A stretch of 64,000 nucleotides of DNA from Paenibacillus sp. Soil787 (GTDB lineage: Bacteria; Bacillota; Bacilli; Paenibacillales; NBRC-103111): contig NZ_LMSP01000001.1 in the NCBI RefSeq assembly GCF_001429545.1, positions 891,754 to 955,753 of the forward strand. Direction: 5' to 3'. A program made the translations under genes and the position numbers. Positions within the stretch are counted from its first letter, which is position 1. Each line of letters opens with the position of its first letter. The notes beneath the pieces were generated by a model. That model did no database searches and was not told the DNA's origin. It worked only from the letters and a program-made list of their open reading frames with translations. Shown here piece by piece: positions 18,287-27,145 of the stretch.

Positions 18287-19663
18287 GTGGCGACTATCAG
18301 ACGACTATCGAGTGCAGCATGCGTGTTGTTGTTAACGATCGCGTTGTTGTCCGGATGCTGGGGCATTGGTGGGCAAGCGATCATTGATTGGGTCGACTTC
18401 CTGAAGCTGAACGGTATTTCGTACAGCCATTACTGGAATGCAGTCTTGATGGATCCAGCGAAAATAGGCGTTAAAATTGGCGAGGTTGCGTTCCAAGTCG
18501 CGGACAACGTCCACAATCCAGGTTATAAGACGAAGGACGGTGATGCCGCATTCCTGGCAAAAGGAACTGATGTTTTTGCGGTAGAAGGTTATTCTGATCA
18601 TTCCGTCGTAGCCGTCAAGGATCCGAAAGCGTTCAACGGCTATAGGCTGTATGCGAACGACCAAAAAATGCAGGAACTATCGGTTTCGCTTGAGCCGGCG
18701 GAACAAACCGTAAAGAGAGCGGGTATTTATAAGGAGTATTCGGACGATAAGCCGATTGCGGAGATGCAGAGCGGAAGCGCTTCGTTCTTCGTTTCACTCC
18801 TAAAACGCAGCGAAGACCGCGAAAGCTATACGCCGAACCAAACGAACGGCGATCCGAAAATGTACCGATTTGTGATCGATACGGGAAAATCGATCGGCTA
18901 CTCGAATGTCATCCAGGACGATGGAGTAAGCTTTTATTGGCAAGACCGGAACGTTAAGCTGCTGCCGAGTGAATTTGCCTATTACTTGGCGGAACCGCGT
19001 AGAGCTGTGTTCAAAGTGGGCGATATCGAATTTACGCTGCCGCGCAGCAATTTAACAGTGGCGACAGGTGAACAGATTAAGCAGGATGGTTCGACGAACA
19101 ATATTACGGTGTTGGCTCGAGACGGGAAAACGGAGCGATACCTATTTCCGGCTGAAGCTTACGACAACCTGCTCAAACGCGTGCAGTTGGAGAACCCGGG
19201 CAGCGGAGAGTCAAAGACGATCCTTTACTGGGCGTCCCGACCGACGCCGGTCAATGACGGCAGAGCGATTGCGTTCGAGTCGAATAAGAATGCTGTCCTA
19301 AGCAAGAAACAAGCATTCAGCATCCATCTCGTCAATGCCGACGGGACGGGCGAGAAAGTGCTAGTCGACGGCGCCAAGTACGGCTATGCGGTACTACTGG
19401 ACAGCGTAGGAAGCAGGCTCGTTGCAGAGAGCGAAGATCGATCGGTGCTCGATATCGACGTCGTAACTGGGGATATTCGCAAACATGAAGTAAACGGTCA
19501 TCTCGATGCTCTATCGAAAGACGGGCGTTATGTGCTATACCGCGGCATGGACAGTGAAGTGCTGGTGGGCAGCAAGCTGTGGATAATCAATCTGGAAACG
19601 GGGCAAAAGACCGCGGCCGGCGACGTGCCGCAGAGTTACATCTACAATAAGGGAATCAAATAG
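18287..19663 (+). CDS. Lipoprotein with TolB/WD40-like propeller region
   Basis: About 455 residues with a lipobox LLSGC giving membrane anchoring. The last ~150 residues show propeller-like blades (AFSIHLVNADGTGEKVLVDG, LDALSKDGRYVLYRG, KLWIINLETGQKTAAG). The start is odd. GTG 18287 is directly abutted by AAGGAG, too close for use. The same AAGGAG lies 8 nt before ATC 18296, which would give (M)RRLSSAACVLLLTIALLSGC, an ideal lipoprotein signal. Either an ATC start or a lost ATG is likely. Function unknown. Confidence 0.65.
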   Translation: MATIRRLSSAACVLLLTIALLSGCWGIGGQAIIDWVDFLKLNGISYSHYWNAVLMDPAKIGVKIGEVAFQVADNVHNPGYKTKDGDAAFLAKGTDVFAVEGYSDHSVVAVKDPKAFNGYRLYANDQKMQELSVSLEPAEQTVKRAGIYKEYSDDKPIAEMQSGSASFFVSLLKRSEDRESYTPNQTNGDPKMYRFVIDTGKSIGYSNVIQDDGVSFYWQDRNVKLLPSEFAYYLAEPRRAVFKVGDIEFTLPRSNLTVATGEQIKQDGSTNNITVLARDGKTERYLFPAEAYDNLLKRVQLENPGSGESKTILYWASRPTPVNDGRAIAFESNKNAVLSKKQAFSIHLVNADGTGEKVLVDGAKYGYAVLLDSVGSRLVAESEDRSVLDIDVVTGDIRKHEVNGHLDALSKDGRYVLYRGMDSEVLVGSKLWIINLETGQKTAAGDVPQSYIYNKGIK

Positions 19664-20111
19664 AGATTTGTTTCGGATGTTGCGATTCACATTCTTTTAG
19701 GAACCTTTTGCTCCTTGTTATGATCAACTAACGTTTCCGTTAGCGGAATAAGGTGGTTTACTTTTCAAGTTAGGCAAACTAAAAGGGATAATAACGCTTT
19801 ATTGGAAACAATCGCCTCACCAATATTTCGCCTAAACAAAAAACCTTCAAAAATTGCCATCACCAAATGTGACTATTTCGCATAACTGCCATTTAGTTTA
19901 ATGATAAAATCAACATCGAGTTTTAACAGAGCCCAATTCAAAAAAAAGCCTTGCAGGGATGCTTTCCCATACAAGGCTTCTTCGACGTTATCAAACTGTT
20001 AAGGTATTAAAGATATCCGATACTCCTCTCGTCTCCAACATACATATCTACGTATTAAATAATCAAATTGTGTGTGGTTATACTAACTTTAGCCTTAGGA
20101 GGCGATTAACT
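19664..20111. other. Intergenic region with a hairpin (19946-19979)
   Basis: Holds CTAACG-tttc-CGTTAG near 19727, related to the dispersed repeat family, and a strong hairpin AAGCCTTG / CAAGGCTT (19946-19979) with inner GGGA / TCCC. The hairpin has an A-run on its left, so it would terminate minus-strand transcription or structure the leader of the HNH gene. No gene seen. Confidence 0.5.
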
Positions 20112-20522
20112 ATGATAAGAGTGCTCAATGTGGATGGCCAAAAACTAACCCCATGTTTACTTCACCGGGCTTGGAGGGAAGTTAATCGAGCCCGTGCCGT
20201 CTGGATCGACGAGCAGACAATCCAATTACTTTACAACCCATTCTCATTTCGAGAGTATAGAAAAGCTGCATTAAAACGGGATCATTACACTTGTTTGTGG
20301 TGTGGACGTCGCGCAACGACTGTAGATCATATTGTCCCTTCAAGCAAAGGAGGCTCAGATCTTCCCCAAAACTTACTCGCTTCTTGCATTGAATGCAATA
20401 CGAAACGAGGAAATCGTTCAGCGTTCTCCTATCTTTTAGAAAAATTACTCTCCGTGCCGAATTCTTTAAAGCTCTGTTACCGCATCATTAAAGCTAAACA
20501 TAACCATCGTCGAGCGAACTGA
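20112..20522 (+). CDS. HNH endonuclease
   Basis: Protein of 136 residues. Start at 20112 set by TAGGAGG upstream; the frame extends upstream without a site. The HNH core is complete: DHYTCLWCGRRATTVDHIVP, SSKGGSDLPQNLLASCIECN, with CX2C pairs binding structural zinc and the DH plus N residues for metal and catalysis. Such stand-alone proteins are common in Bacillales, and their DNA target is unknown. No methylase or phage gene is adjacent. Confidence 0.83.
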   Translation: MIRVLNVDGQKLTPCLLHRAWREVNRARAVWIDEQTIQLLYNPFSFREYRKAALKRDHYTCLWCGRRATTVDHIVPSSKGGSDLPQNLLASCIECNTKRGNRSAFSYLLEKLLSVPNSLKLCYRIIKAKHNHRRAN

Positions 20523-20690
20523 TGCAAGTACTCTTCACCGCCTTGAGGTATTTTTTATGCCGTCGTAGTTTTTTTCACATCGATGGTGACGTGCAGAGGT
20601 TCGGTGCAGTCTGCTCGGGTCCGGGAGACGGTTCTGGTACAATATGCGGGGACCTATAAAATGAGGAGGCTCCTTCTTTAATCCGTGTAG

Positions 20691-20772
20691 TGTAAAACGC
20701 TTACATTTACATTATCATTGAGTTGATATTCTCAGAAAGGAGGAAAAGTTTCAATAAAATGTAAACGCTTTA
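20691..20772 (+). promoter_or_regulatory. Two cre-like sites upstream of the xylanase
   Basis: TGTAAAACGCTTACA (20691-20705) and TGTAAACGCTTTA (~20759-20771) resemble the CcpA operator consensus TGWNANCGNTNWCA with one or two mismatches. The second lies close to the ribosome binding site, a placement that suggests repression by carbon catabolite control. Confidence 0.65.
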
Positions 20773-20813
20773 ATTTGGTTACTCAATTTATCAACAGGAG
20801 GGGAAGTAACACG

Positions 20814-23800
20814 ATGAACAAACGGATTAAGCAGATTTTGATGTTAGTGCTTGCGGTTGCATTGTTTTTGCCGCAGTTTGGGATCGCGCAAAAGGCAAGT
20901 GCGGCAAGTACGAACGGAAATTATGTTTTAAAAGTTCAAACCACAGGCGGAAAACAGTATGATGGTGCACAAATAGCCACAGATGTCAGTGGCTTGAACC
21001 TCGCTGCCGACACAGCCTATACCTTCTCATATGACTTATACACCCCTGACCAAGATGTGGCGGGTATTGTTCTGCAAACCAACGGAAACTACAACTGGAT
21101 TAAAAATACAGGGACTTTAAGTGCGGCAAGCCCCGCTTGGACTCACTACGATGCGACATATACTTATCTAGCGGCAAGCGGTGGACAGATTCAGTTTGTT
21201 AAAACCGGCGATAACGGAGCTACAGATGCAAAGAATATAACTTACTACATCGACAACTTTGTTGTTAAAAACGCAACAAGCGGCGAGGTTGTTTACACAT
21301 CCAACTTTGACGATCAAACGGTTGGTCTCTTTAAACAAAGTGGAACGGCTACATTAACTACTGTTAATAGTATTAGTGCTGCAACAACACCAACGATTAA
21401 CCCGGATGTACTCACCTTGCCAAGCATTAAGAAAACGTACCCGAATTATTTGATGGGCAGCATCATCGGCCCATATTACATGCAAGACCCAATCATGCCC
21501 GTCCTGAAAGCCCAGTTCGGCGTTGTGACGCCTGAAAACGCGACGAAGCCAGCTTCGCTGATCGGTACCAGCGCCTCTACGCATAACGTCGCGGATCTGG
21601 ACTTTAACGAAGCGGACACGGAGCTTCAGAGCGCGATCGACAATGGCCTAAAAATACATGGGCATACGCTCGTCTGGGAAGGGCAGTCGATTCCGTGGCT
21701 GAACAACGCTAAGATCTCCGACTCCGACCCGACTCCGTCCAACCCAGGTCTGACCGCGGCTGGGGCGTATGCGAACATGAACGACTATATTAACGCGGTT
21801 CTCAAGCATTTTGACGACAAGTTCAACGCGAGCACGCAGAACATCATCTCGTGGGACGTCGTCAACGAAGCGATGGGTGGATCCGTCCGTGACAGCTCTC
21901 TTAGTCCGACAGACTGGCAAAGCTACCTGAAATCCACCCCGTGGCTCAAGGCGACGGACGATAACTACGTCGAACAGGCGTTCAAGGATGCCCGTGCAGC
22001 AGAGCCGAATTACAACGTCCTGTTGTACTACAACGACTATAGCATGGACGACCAGAACAAGGCCGCCGCAGTTCGCGACATGGTGAAAGACATCAATGAC
22101 CGTTGGGCTGTGGGTCACCCTGGCAAGCAACTCATTCAGGGAGTCGGCATGCAAGAGCATGACGGCCTCGGCACCAACCCTAGCAATACGCGCAAGACGA
22201 TCCAGATGTTCAAGGATATTGGCATCAAAGTCTCGATCAGTGAGCTGGATATCTCCGCTGGCTCGGGCGGAACGCTGACTGACGATCAGAAAACAGCCCA
22301 AGCCGCACAGTACGCGCGGTTGATGCAAGTTTATACCGATTCTGCGTTCGCGGACACGGTGCAGCGCATCACATTCTGGGGGCTGACCGACACCAACAGC
22401 TGGTTGTCTTCCGGGAGCCCGTTGCTGTTCGACGGCAAGCTGTACCCGAAAGACGCGTTTTGGGCCGTGATTGACCCGACCAAATACCTTGAGGGTTACA
22501 AAGCTCCGGCGAAGCCTGCGGGGGGCAAAACTGCAACAGCTGCAATGGGAACGCCGACGATCGACGGCAAGATGGACGACATTTGGAATACGACAACTCC
22601 TACCGATATCAATGTAACGCAGGCGGGCAACACGAAGACGGGTGCGCACATGCCAGCCGCTACCGCTCGCATGTTGTGGGACAACGCGAACCTGTACGTA
22701 CTCGCGAAGGTGACCAAAGATCCGTCCGAACCTTTGGACAAGGGGAACGGAAACCCTTGGGAGCAGGATTCATTCGAAACGTTTATTGATCTACTGAACG
22801 GTACCGGTGGCTCCATGTACACGAACGCTGCCGGGCATTACCGTGTTCGATATGACGGCTTTGCGTCGGTAGACGCGAACATGGCGGACAATCAGGGCAA
22901 AGCGACGACGATGACCTCTGCGACGGTCAACGAGGATACGTACTCCTATACCGTCGAGATGAAGATTCCGCTTGTTGATATTACGCCTACGGTTGGCACT
23001 AATATTGGCTTTGACGTTCAGGTGAACGAAGCGATGAATGGTGCGCGCATTGGCGCTTACGCTTGGAACGACGCTAGCGGAACGGCTTATCAGGATCTAT
23101 TCAAGATTGGCACGTTGCAACTTGTCGCAGGGTCCGACACGGTACCTCCTGTAACCATGGACAACGTCCCAACCGGGTGGCAGACCCATCCCGTGAACGT
23201 GGTCCTCCAAGCGACCGATGAAGGCAGCGGAGTTGCTTCCACGTATTACAGCCTGGACGAAGGAGCCTATACCACCGGCAATTCTGTGTCGATTACTTCG
23301 GAAGGGATCCACACTCTTCGTTACTACAGCGTGGACCGGGCGGGCAACAAGGAAGCGGTGAAGGAGAAGATCATTCAGATCGATCTGACAGCCCCCACGA
23401 TCACGATGCCGAACATCACGAAGGTTCTGATTAGTGATGCCCTGAAGTATCCGATTGTGGTATCCGATGCAACTAGCGGCTTGGATTCGGTGTCCGTCAC
23501 TTTGGACGGAAAGCCTGCATCCAGCTTGATTGAAGCGGCACCATTGAGTCTATCGCTCGGAGTACATCCCATCATAGTGACAGCACGCGATAAGGCGGGG
23601 AATTCCGTTACGGTCACTCGTCAAATTACCGTTTATATGGATACCGCGCATCTGGACTCGTTGTTCCAATCCGGCAGTGTTAATGGCTTCATTACGAAAC
23701 CAGAGGTGTTAAACAGCCTGTTGGCGAAGGTGAAGCAGGTGCATGCGGCCAGCAGCGACGCCAAGCAGGTAGACAATGCCCTGAACGCCCTCAGCAATGA

Positions 23801-23885
23801 AGTGAGCGCCCAGACAGGGAAAGCACTGGAGGCTGGATACGCGGCATTGGTGCAGAGTATCCTTCAGTCCCTAGGTAACAAGTAA
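20814..23885 (+). CDS. Secreted multidomain GH10 endo-1,4-beta-xylanase
   Basis: Protein of 1023 residues from ATG 20814 (AGGAGGGGAAG upstream). Signal peptide of ~30 residues. Domains: CBM22/CBM4-like N-terminal module (~35-180); GH10 barrel (~190-560) with acid/base Glu in WDVVNEAMGG and nucleophile Glu in SISELDISAG; CBM9 (~575-775; PTIDGKMDDIWN to NIGFDVQVNEA); an Ig-like module (~780-930); and a C-terminal FIMAH-like helical domain (HLDSLFQSGSVNGFI). It hydrolyses xylan outside the cell. Two cre-like sites imply CcpA control. Confidence 0.93.
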   Translation: MNKRIKQILMLVLAVALFLPQFGIAQKASAASTNGNYVLKVQTTGGKQYDGAQIATDVSGLNLAADTAYTFSYDLYTPDQDVAGIVLQTNGNYNWIKNTGTLSAASPAWTHYDATYTYLAASGGQIQFVKTGDNGATDAKNITYYIDNFVVKNATSGEVVYTSNFDDQTVGLFKQSGTATLTTVNSISAATTPTINPDVLTLPSIKKTYPNYLMGSIIGPYYMQDPIMPVLKAQFGVVTPENATKPASLIGTSASTHNVADLDFNEADTELQSAIDNGLKIHGHTLVWEGQSIPWLNNAKISDSDPTPSNPGLTAAGAYANMNDYINAVLKHFDDKFNASTQNIISWDVVNEAMGGSVRDSSLSPTDWQSYLKSTPWLKATDDNYVEQAFKDARAAEPNYNVLLYYNDYSMDDQNKAAAVRDMVKDINDRWAVGHPGKQLIQGVGMQEHDGLGTNPSNTRKTIQMFKDIGIKVSISELDISAGSGGTLTDDQKTAQAAQYARLMQVYTDSAFADTVQRITFWGLTDTNSWLSSGSPLLFDGKLYPKDAFWAVIDPTKYLEGYKAPAKPAGGKTATAAMGTPTIDGKMDDIWNTTTPTDINVTQAGNTKTGAHMPAATARMLWDNANLYVLAKVTKDPSEPLDKGNGNPWEQDSFETFIDLLNGTGGSMYTNAAGHYRVRYDGFASVDANMADNQGKATTMTSATVNEDTYSYTVEMKIPLVDITPTVGTNIGFDVQVNEAMNGARIGAYAWNDASGTAYQDLFKIGTLQLVAGSDTVPPVTMDNVPTGWQTHPVNVVLQATDEGSGVASTYYSLDEGAYTTGNSVSITSEGIHTLRYYSVDRAGNKEAVKEKIIQIDLTAPTITMPNITKVLISDALKYPIVVSDATSGLDSVSVTLDGKPASSLIEAAPLSLSLGVHPIIVTARDKAGNSVTVTRQITVYMDTAHLDSLFQSGSVNGFITKPEVLNSLLAKVKQVHAASSDAKQVDNALNALSNEVSAQTGKALEAGYAALVQSILQSLGNK

Positions 23886-23900
23886 GCTAGAGTAGCACAG

Positions 23901-23940
23901 AACTGCCCGCATGCGGTTATCGCGTGCGGGCAGTTTTTTA
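23901..23940 (+). terminator. Terminator of the xylanase gene
   Basis: Near-perfect 15-bp stem starting AACTGCCCGCATGCG with a 5-nt loop and a six-T tail. Confidence 0.93.
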
Positions 23941-23947
23941 GTAACGG

Positions 23948-24105
23948 CGTGCCCAGAGGCACGAATCTTCTAGCCGGTGAAAGTCCGGTCGTGGGAGGGC
24001 CAAGCCCCGCCTAGCTAGGATACTTGCGTATGGCGAAATCTGTGCGTAAAAGCGTATCGACGAAAGTACCTGTCGGAGATAGGGCGGGACCCTTACATCG
24101 GTTGT
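23948..24105 (+). ncRNA. Probable 5' remnant of a group II intron
   Basis: Begins CGTGCC-caga-GGCACG, then CTAGCCGGTGAAAGTCCGGT and GTGGGAGGGCC, a series resembling the 5' domain I of bacterial group II introns. It starts just after the xylanase terminator, the site preference known for class IIC introns. No reverse transcriptase and no domain V follow, so only a 5' piece remains. It could be another structured RNA; a covariance-model search would settle it. Confidence 0.5.
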
Positions 24106-24204
24106 TTGTCAGTTCCTTTATACCCACTCCACCTATTTTGCTTTAAATAAAATCGTGCTTTCAACAACTCTTTTACATCCATATTTTAACACAGTTGATT
24201 GTAG

Positions 24205-24292
24205 ATAACTGCCCGTTTAGTACAGTTAACAAAAAAAGGATGCCCAGGCATCCGCTGTTCCGCTATCGTTTTCCGCTTGTTAAGGGTAGGCA
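24205..24292. repeat. Dispersed terminator-like repeat
   Basis: CTGCCCGTTTAGTACAGTTA, then GGATGCC-ca-GGCATCC, then CGCTATCGTTTTCCGCTTGTTAAG. Same architecture as copies at 32262 and 29334, and placed downstream of the minus-strand kinase gene. Confidence 0.65.
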
Positions 24293-24334
24293 ATAAATCA
24301 TCGACTGCCTGCCTTCACATTAGTAATGGTTTCG

Positions 24335-25195
24335 TTACACCGACTTCCAATATTCCCACGCTTTTAAGTAATCCTCCAAATCATGCGGATGGAAATGTAT
24401 ACAGATTCCAATTCGACAATAAAGTTGAAAGATGACTTCATCAATCAACCTTGATTTTTCAATAGGCTCATGATGGAGCAAATCAAAAGCTGCCATTAAA
24501 GTTTCTAGGTTCAAATCGTCTGGAGAAGAGCAAAAAGCGTAAGTGAAATCGTATAGCATAGGACCAATCATCGGTGATGGGTCGATAACACCAACGACAG
24601 AGCGTTTATAAAACACAAAATTATGCACACCAGTATCCCCATGTAACAAATATCTTAATTTTTGATCTTCATTTTTCGATATGTTCTCAAATATTGATTC
24701 TACCCTATTGTAATCCTCAATGGATAAAAGGTTTCCCCAATCATTTCTCGTATCCACCAAACTACGGTAGTTCCACTCACGCCAAGATTGAATCGGAGAT
24801 CCTAGTCTTCCCCATTCGTCCGTTTGTACATAATTTTCGTAATTATTGAAAAGTTCTTTTACTAAGATGGTCAGCCAATTTATTTTTAATCCACGATCAT
24901 AATGAGTTGTACCTGTAATGTATGTATACACGATATACGCTTTTGCAGGGTCAGTATAAAGAATTTCAGGAAAAAGTTTCAGGTGCCGATACGTTCCAAG
25001 AAATTGTTCGGTCAAAGCAATTTGATGCGGATGGTCAATTTTCAGAACATATTTTGGTTCATTATGCTCTGAAAGAAAATAAACAATACCATCAGTAGTA
25101 CCGGTCTTATTATTGGTTGCAATAACTTTGTTATCAATTATGCCTTCGTCATAAAGAATATTGAGGATACTGTTTACATTTTCTTTTTCTAACAT
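24335..25195 (-). CDS. Aminoglycoside-phosphotransferase-fold kinase
   Basis: Protein of 286 residues with complete APH motifs: LLHGDTGVHNFVF (catalytic Asp and Asn) and VIDPSPMIGPMLYD (metal Asp), plus an upstream IAYIVYTYITG-like hinge. It phosphorylates a small molecule, possibly an antibiotic or a sugar/choline; sequence alone does not tell. AAGGGGAA precedes the ATG. It is followed by a copy of the dispersed terminator repeat. Confidence 0.83.
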   Translation of the reverse strand: MLEKENVNSILNILYDEGIIDNKVIATNNKTGTTDGIVYFLSEHNEPKYVLKIDHPHQIALTEQFLGTYRHLKLFPEILYTDPAKAYIVYTYITGTTHYDRGLKINWLTILVKELFNNYENYVQTDEWGRLGSPIQSWREWNYRSLVDTRNDWGNLLSIEDYNRVESIFENISKNEDQKLRYLLHGDTGVHNFVFYKRSVVGVIDPSPMIGPMLYDFTYAFCSSPDDLNLETLMAAFDLLHHEPIEKSRLIDEVIFQLYCRIGICIHFHPHDLEDYLKAWEYWKSV

Positions 25196-25304
25196 TATTC
25201 ATTTCCCCTTGGAACCACAATTAATTGGAATGTAAATTTTCGCCATTTAACTTTCTTATATCATATGTTGGTTTTGGAGGGTATACAAGATATAGTTTTA
25301 CTTT

Positions 25305-25395
25305 AACCAACTATGCGCCGTTAACGTAATGGAGACTGCCGTTTGTTCCGGCAGCCTCGTTTCGTTTTGTATTGAGCTAACGTTATTCGTCAGCT
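25305..25395. repeat. Dispersed terminator-like repeat
   Basis: CGCCGTTAACGTAATGGAGA, CTGCCG-loop-CGGCAG, then GAGCTAACGTTATTCGTCAG. The flanking sequence 25196-25304 and 25396-25638 shows no gene; several overlapping short frames there lack ribosome binding sites. Confidence 0.6.
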
Positions 25396-25638
25396 TAATG
25401 TCGATTTGGATGAAGATCTTCAACCACCCTTCTTGCCATAATGGTGATATCCAGTTTGAACTCTGAGATGAGTCGTTCCCCGGCAGCTCCATGGTATAAG
25501 TCATTCAACTCTCGTTCTCCGTCCCTCAACAGCCAAAATTATTCATACAACAGTGCCGCCTTCGAACCAAAATTTTACTCACAGGTTCCCCCACCCCCAC
25601 CTCGTTCAATAATGATTGGGAAAAAATTGAATCATCAT

Positions 25639-26004
25639 TTATACCAATTTTAATGTTCTCTTTATTTTTTCTAGGTATTGGAAAATCTCATTCTCTCTAC
25701 TGGGATTACGTTCTATAAAATCTTTACTGGCCTTTTGCAGATAATAGAAAAAATCATCGTAGTCAACAACCAGTACCTCATCCTTCTCCACAGCAGGGTG
25801 TTCATAAAAGTATGCTACACCGGTCTCTCCAAAATAGCCCTCTTCCCAAGGTTGAAGTTCATTCGCGAAAAGACACCATATAGCCCCTATTCCAAAGCCT
25901 TGTCTGTCACAATAATTTTTTATGGCATCCAAAAAGTAAGATTGGCCTAAATTAGCGTAATATAATTCTATCAGGTCTTTTTCCCTCTTATTTTCATTGA
26001 TCAT
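25639..26004 (-). CDS. Immunity protein for the EndoU-type toxin (CdiI-like)
   Basis: Protein of 121 residues, acidic and cytoplasmic. FGIGAIWCLFANELQPWEEG, FGETGVAYFYEHPAVEKDEV and DYDDFFYYLQK match the pattern of a CdiI immunity family paired with nuclease toxins. It lies 40 bp downstream of the EndoU gene on the same strand, the expected toxin-then-immunity order. It presumably binds and blocks that toxin (inference). AT-rich like the toxin's C-terminal part. Confidence 0.75.
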   Translation of the reverse strand: MINENKREKDLIELYYANLGQSYFLDAIKNYCDRQGFGIGAIWCLFANELQPWEEGYFGETGVAYFYEHPAVEKDEVLVVDYDDFFYYLQKASKDFIERNPSRENEIFQYLEKIKRTLKLV

Positions 26005-26044
26005 AAGATACTCCTTAAGGTATTAATTTAAAATTAGTAAAAAA

Positions 26045-27145
26045 TTATGGCTTCTCAAGGATCGGGAAGAAGTTAGTTATTTCACCGTTTTCAATATATC
26101 CTTGAAACTTAAGTCCGTTCGGGGCAGTACCAGTTAGAATCCTTCCATTTGATGACTGTGTAGCATCTGCCATTGCCTGCCGCCCCCACTCTAACATTCG
26201 TTCATCCGGTATTACACTCGGGTCGTACACAGTCTTCGGGAAGGGAATGTTTTTATACTGCCCTTCAATTATTTTACCTGTCATATCTTTGGCGGGTAAT
26301 TGATATTTTATTTCATAGACACCATTGATTGTAGGATGAGGAGTTCTAGATACAATTAAGTCATCCATATTCCAACCATTATTAGTAAATACCTCTTCAA
26401 AATTATGAAGATTGTGTCCCCCAAGAATACCTCTCCCCTTCTTCCAGACTACATCTTCAACTTCTGAGAAGTGTGTATCATATCCGGGCCTTAATTTGTA
26501 AAGGAGAACTTTTGGTTTTCCGCCTTCACCATCATTCGGTTGGATTGGGTCGCTGTCGCCGTGGCCGGAGGAACTGCCTCGCCCGCCGCCATCGTTAGGT
26601 GGTTTGGAAGCGCCACCGGAACCGGCCTCCGGTGTTGGGGTGCTTTCGCCGTCTGCATCTCGCGATTGCCTTGGCCCACTTCCGGCGTCAACATCAACCG
26701 CCCTGCGCGAACCTCCGGAAGGGACTTCGGTCCGTCCCGCCCGGCCGGCATCCGCCAATTCGTCCAGCTCGTCGGCATGGCGCAATCCTTTGCCAAGATC
26801 CCCGCCGGCATCCATCATATCGCCTAATTTGCCCAATTTCCCTATAGCGCCGAACGGAACGAGATTCATCGCCCTTTCCCAGGTTTCGAGTTTTTCGCCG
26901 GTGATCAGGTCCTTGCCCGTGATCGCTTCGATAATGCCCTTCACCTGTCCGACGACGGGGACAAAATTTAGCCCGATACTGAGCAATGTGGCGAATATCC
27001 CCAAACCAACGGTCGCTGCGACGGCGGCTCTCTGCGTATTGAAACAATCGGTCAAGCTCCCGCAATTGTCGGCCAACGCCACGTCCGGAAAAGAAAATAA
27101 CAAAAACACTCCGATCAGCGTCCATAAAGGGGAACAACGTTTCAT
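26045..27145 (-). CDS. Secreted EndoU-family toxin with pre-toxin domain
   Basis: Protein of 366 residues. Signal peptide 1-26 (LLFSFPDVALA); Cys28 and Cys34 in NCGSLTDC; a hydrophobic pre-toxin TG-like domain (~45-100; VVGQVKGIIEAITGKDLITG); a disordered Gly/Ser/Asp linker (~140-210); then an EndoU-type ribonuclease domain (~215-366) with GGHNLHNF (His244, His247), TPHPTINGVYEIKYQ (His270, Lys280) and KTVYDPS. EndoU toxins cut RNA. Base composition turns from GC-rich to AT-rich near 26518, at the linker/toxin junction, as in toxins that swap C-terminal modules. It overlaps the upstream membrane gene by 4 bp. Confidence 0.83.
   Translation of the reverse strand: MKRCSPLWTLIGVFLLFSFPDVALADNCGSLTDCFNTQRAAVAATVGLGIFATLLSIGLNFVPVVGQVKGIIEAITGKDLITGEKLETWERAMNLVPFGAIGKLGKLGDMMDAGGDLGKGLRHADELDELADAGRAGRTEVPSGGSRRAVDVDAGSGPRQSRDADGESTPTPEAGSGGASKPPNDGGGRGSSSGHGDSDPIQPNDGEGGKPKVLLYKLRPGYDTHFSEVEDVVWKKGRGILGGHNLHNFEEVFTNNGWNMDDLIVSRTPHPTINGVYEIKYQLPAKDMTGKIIEGQYKNIPFPKTVYDPSVIPDERMLEWGRQAMADATQSSNGRILTGTAPNGLKFQGYIENGEITNFFPILEKP

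Noticed and set aside
21648..22649. 333-codon minus-strand frame inside the xylanase
   Set aside because: Shadow of the GC-rich GH10 gene, Arg/Val-rich translation without any domain.
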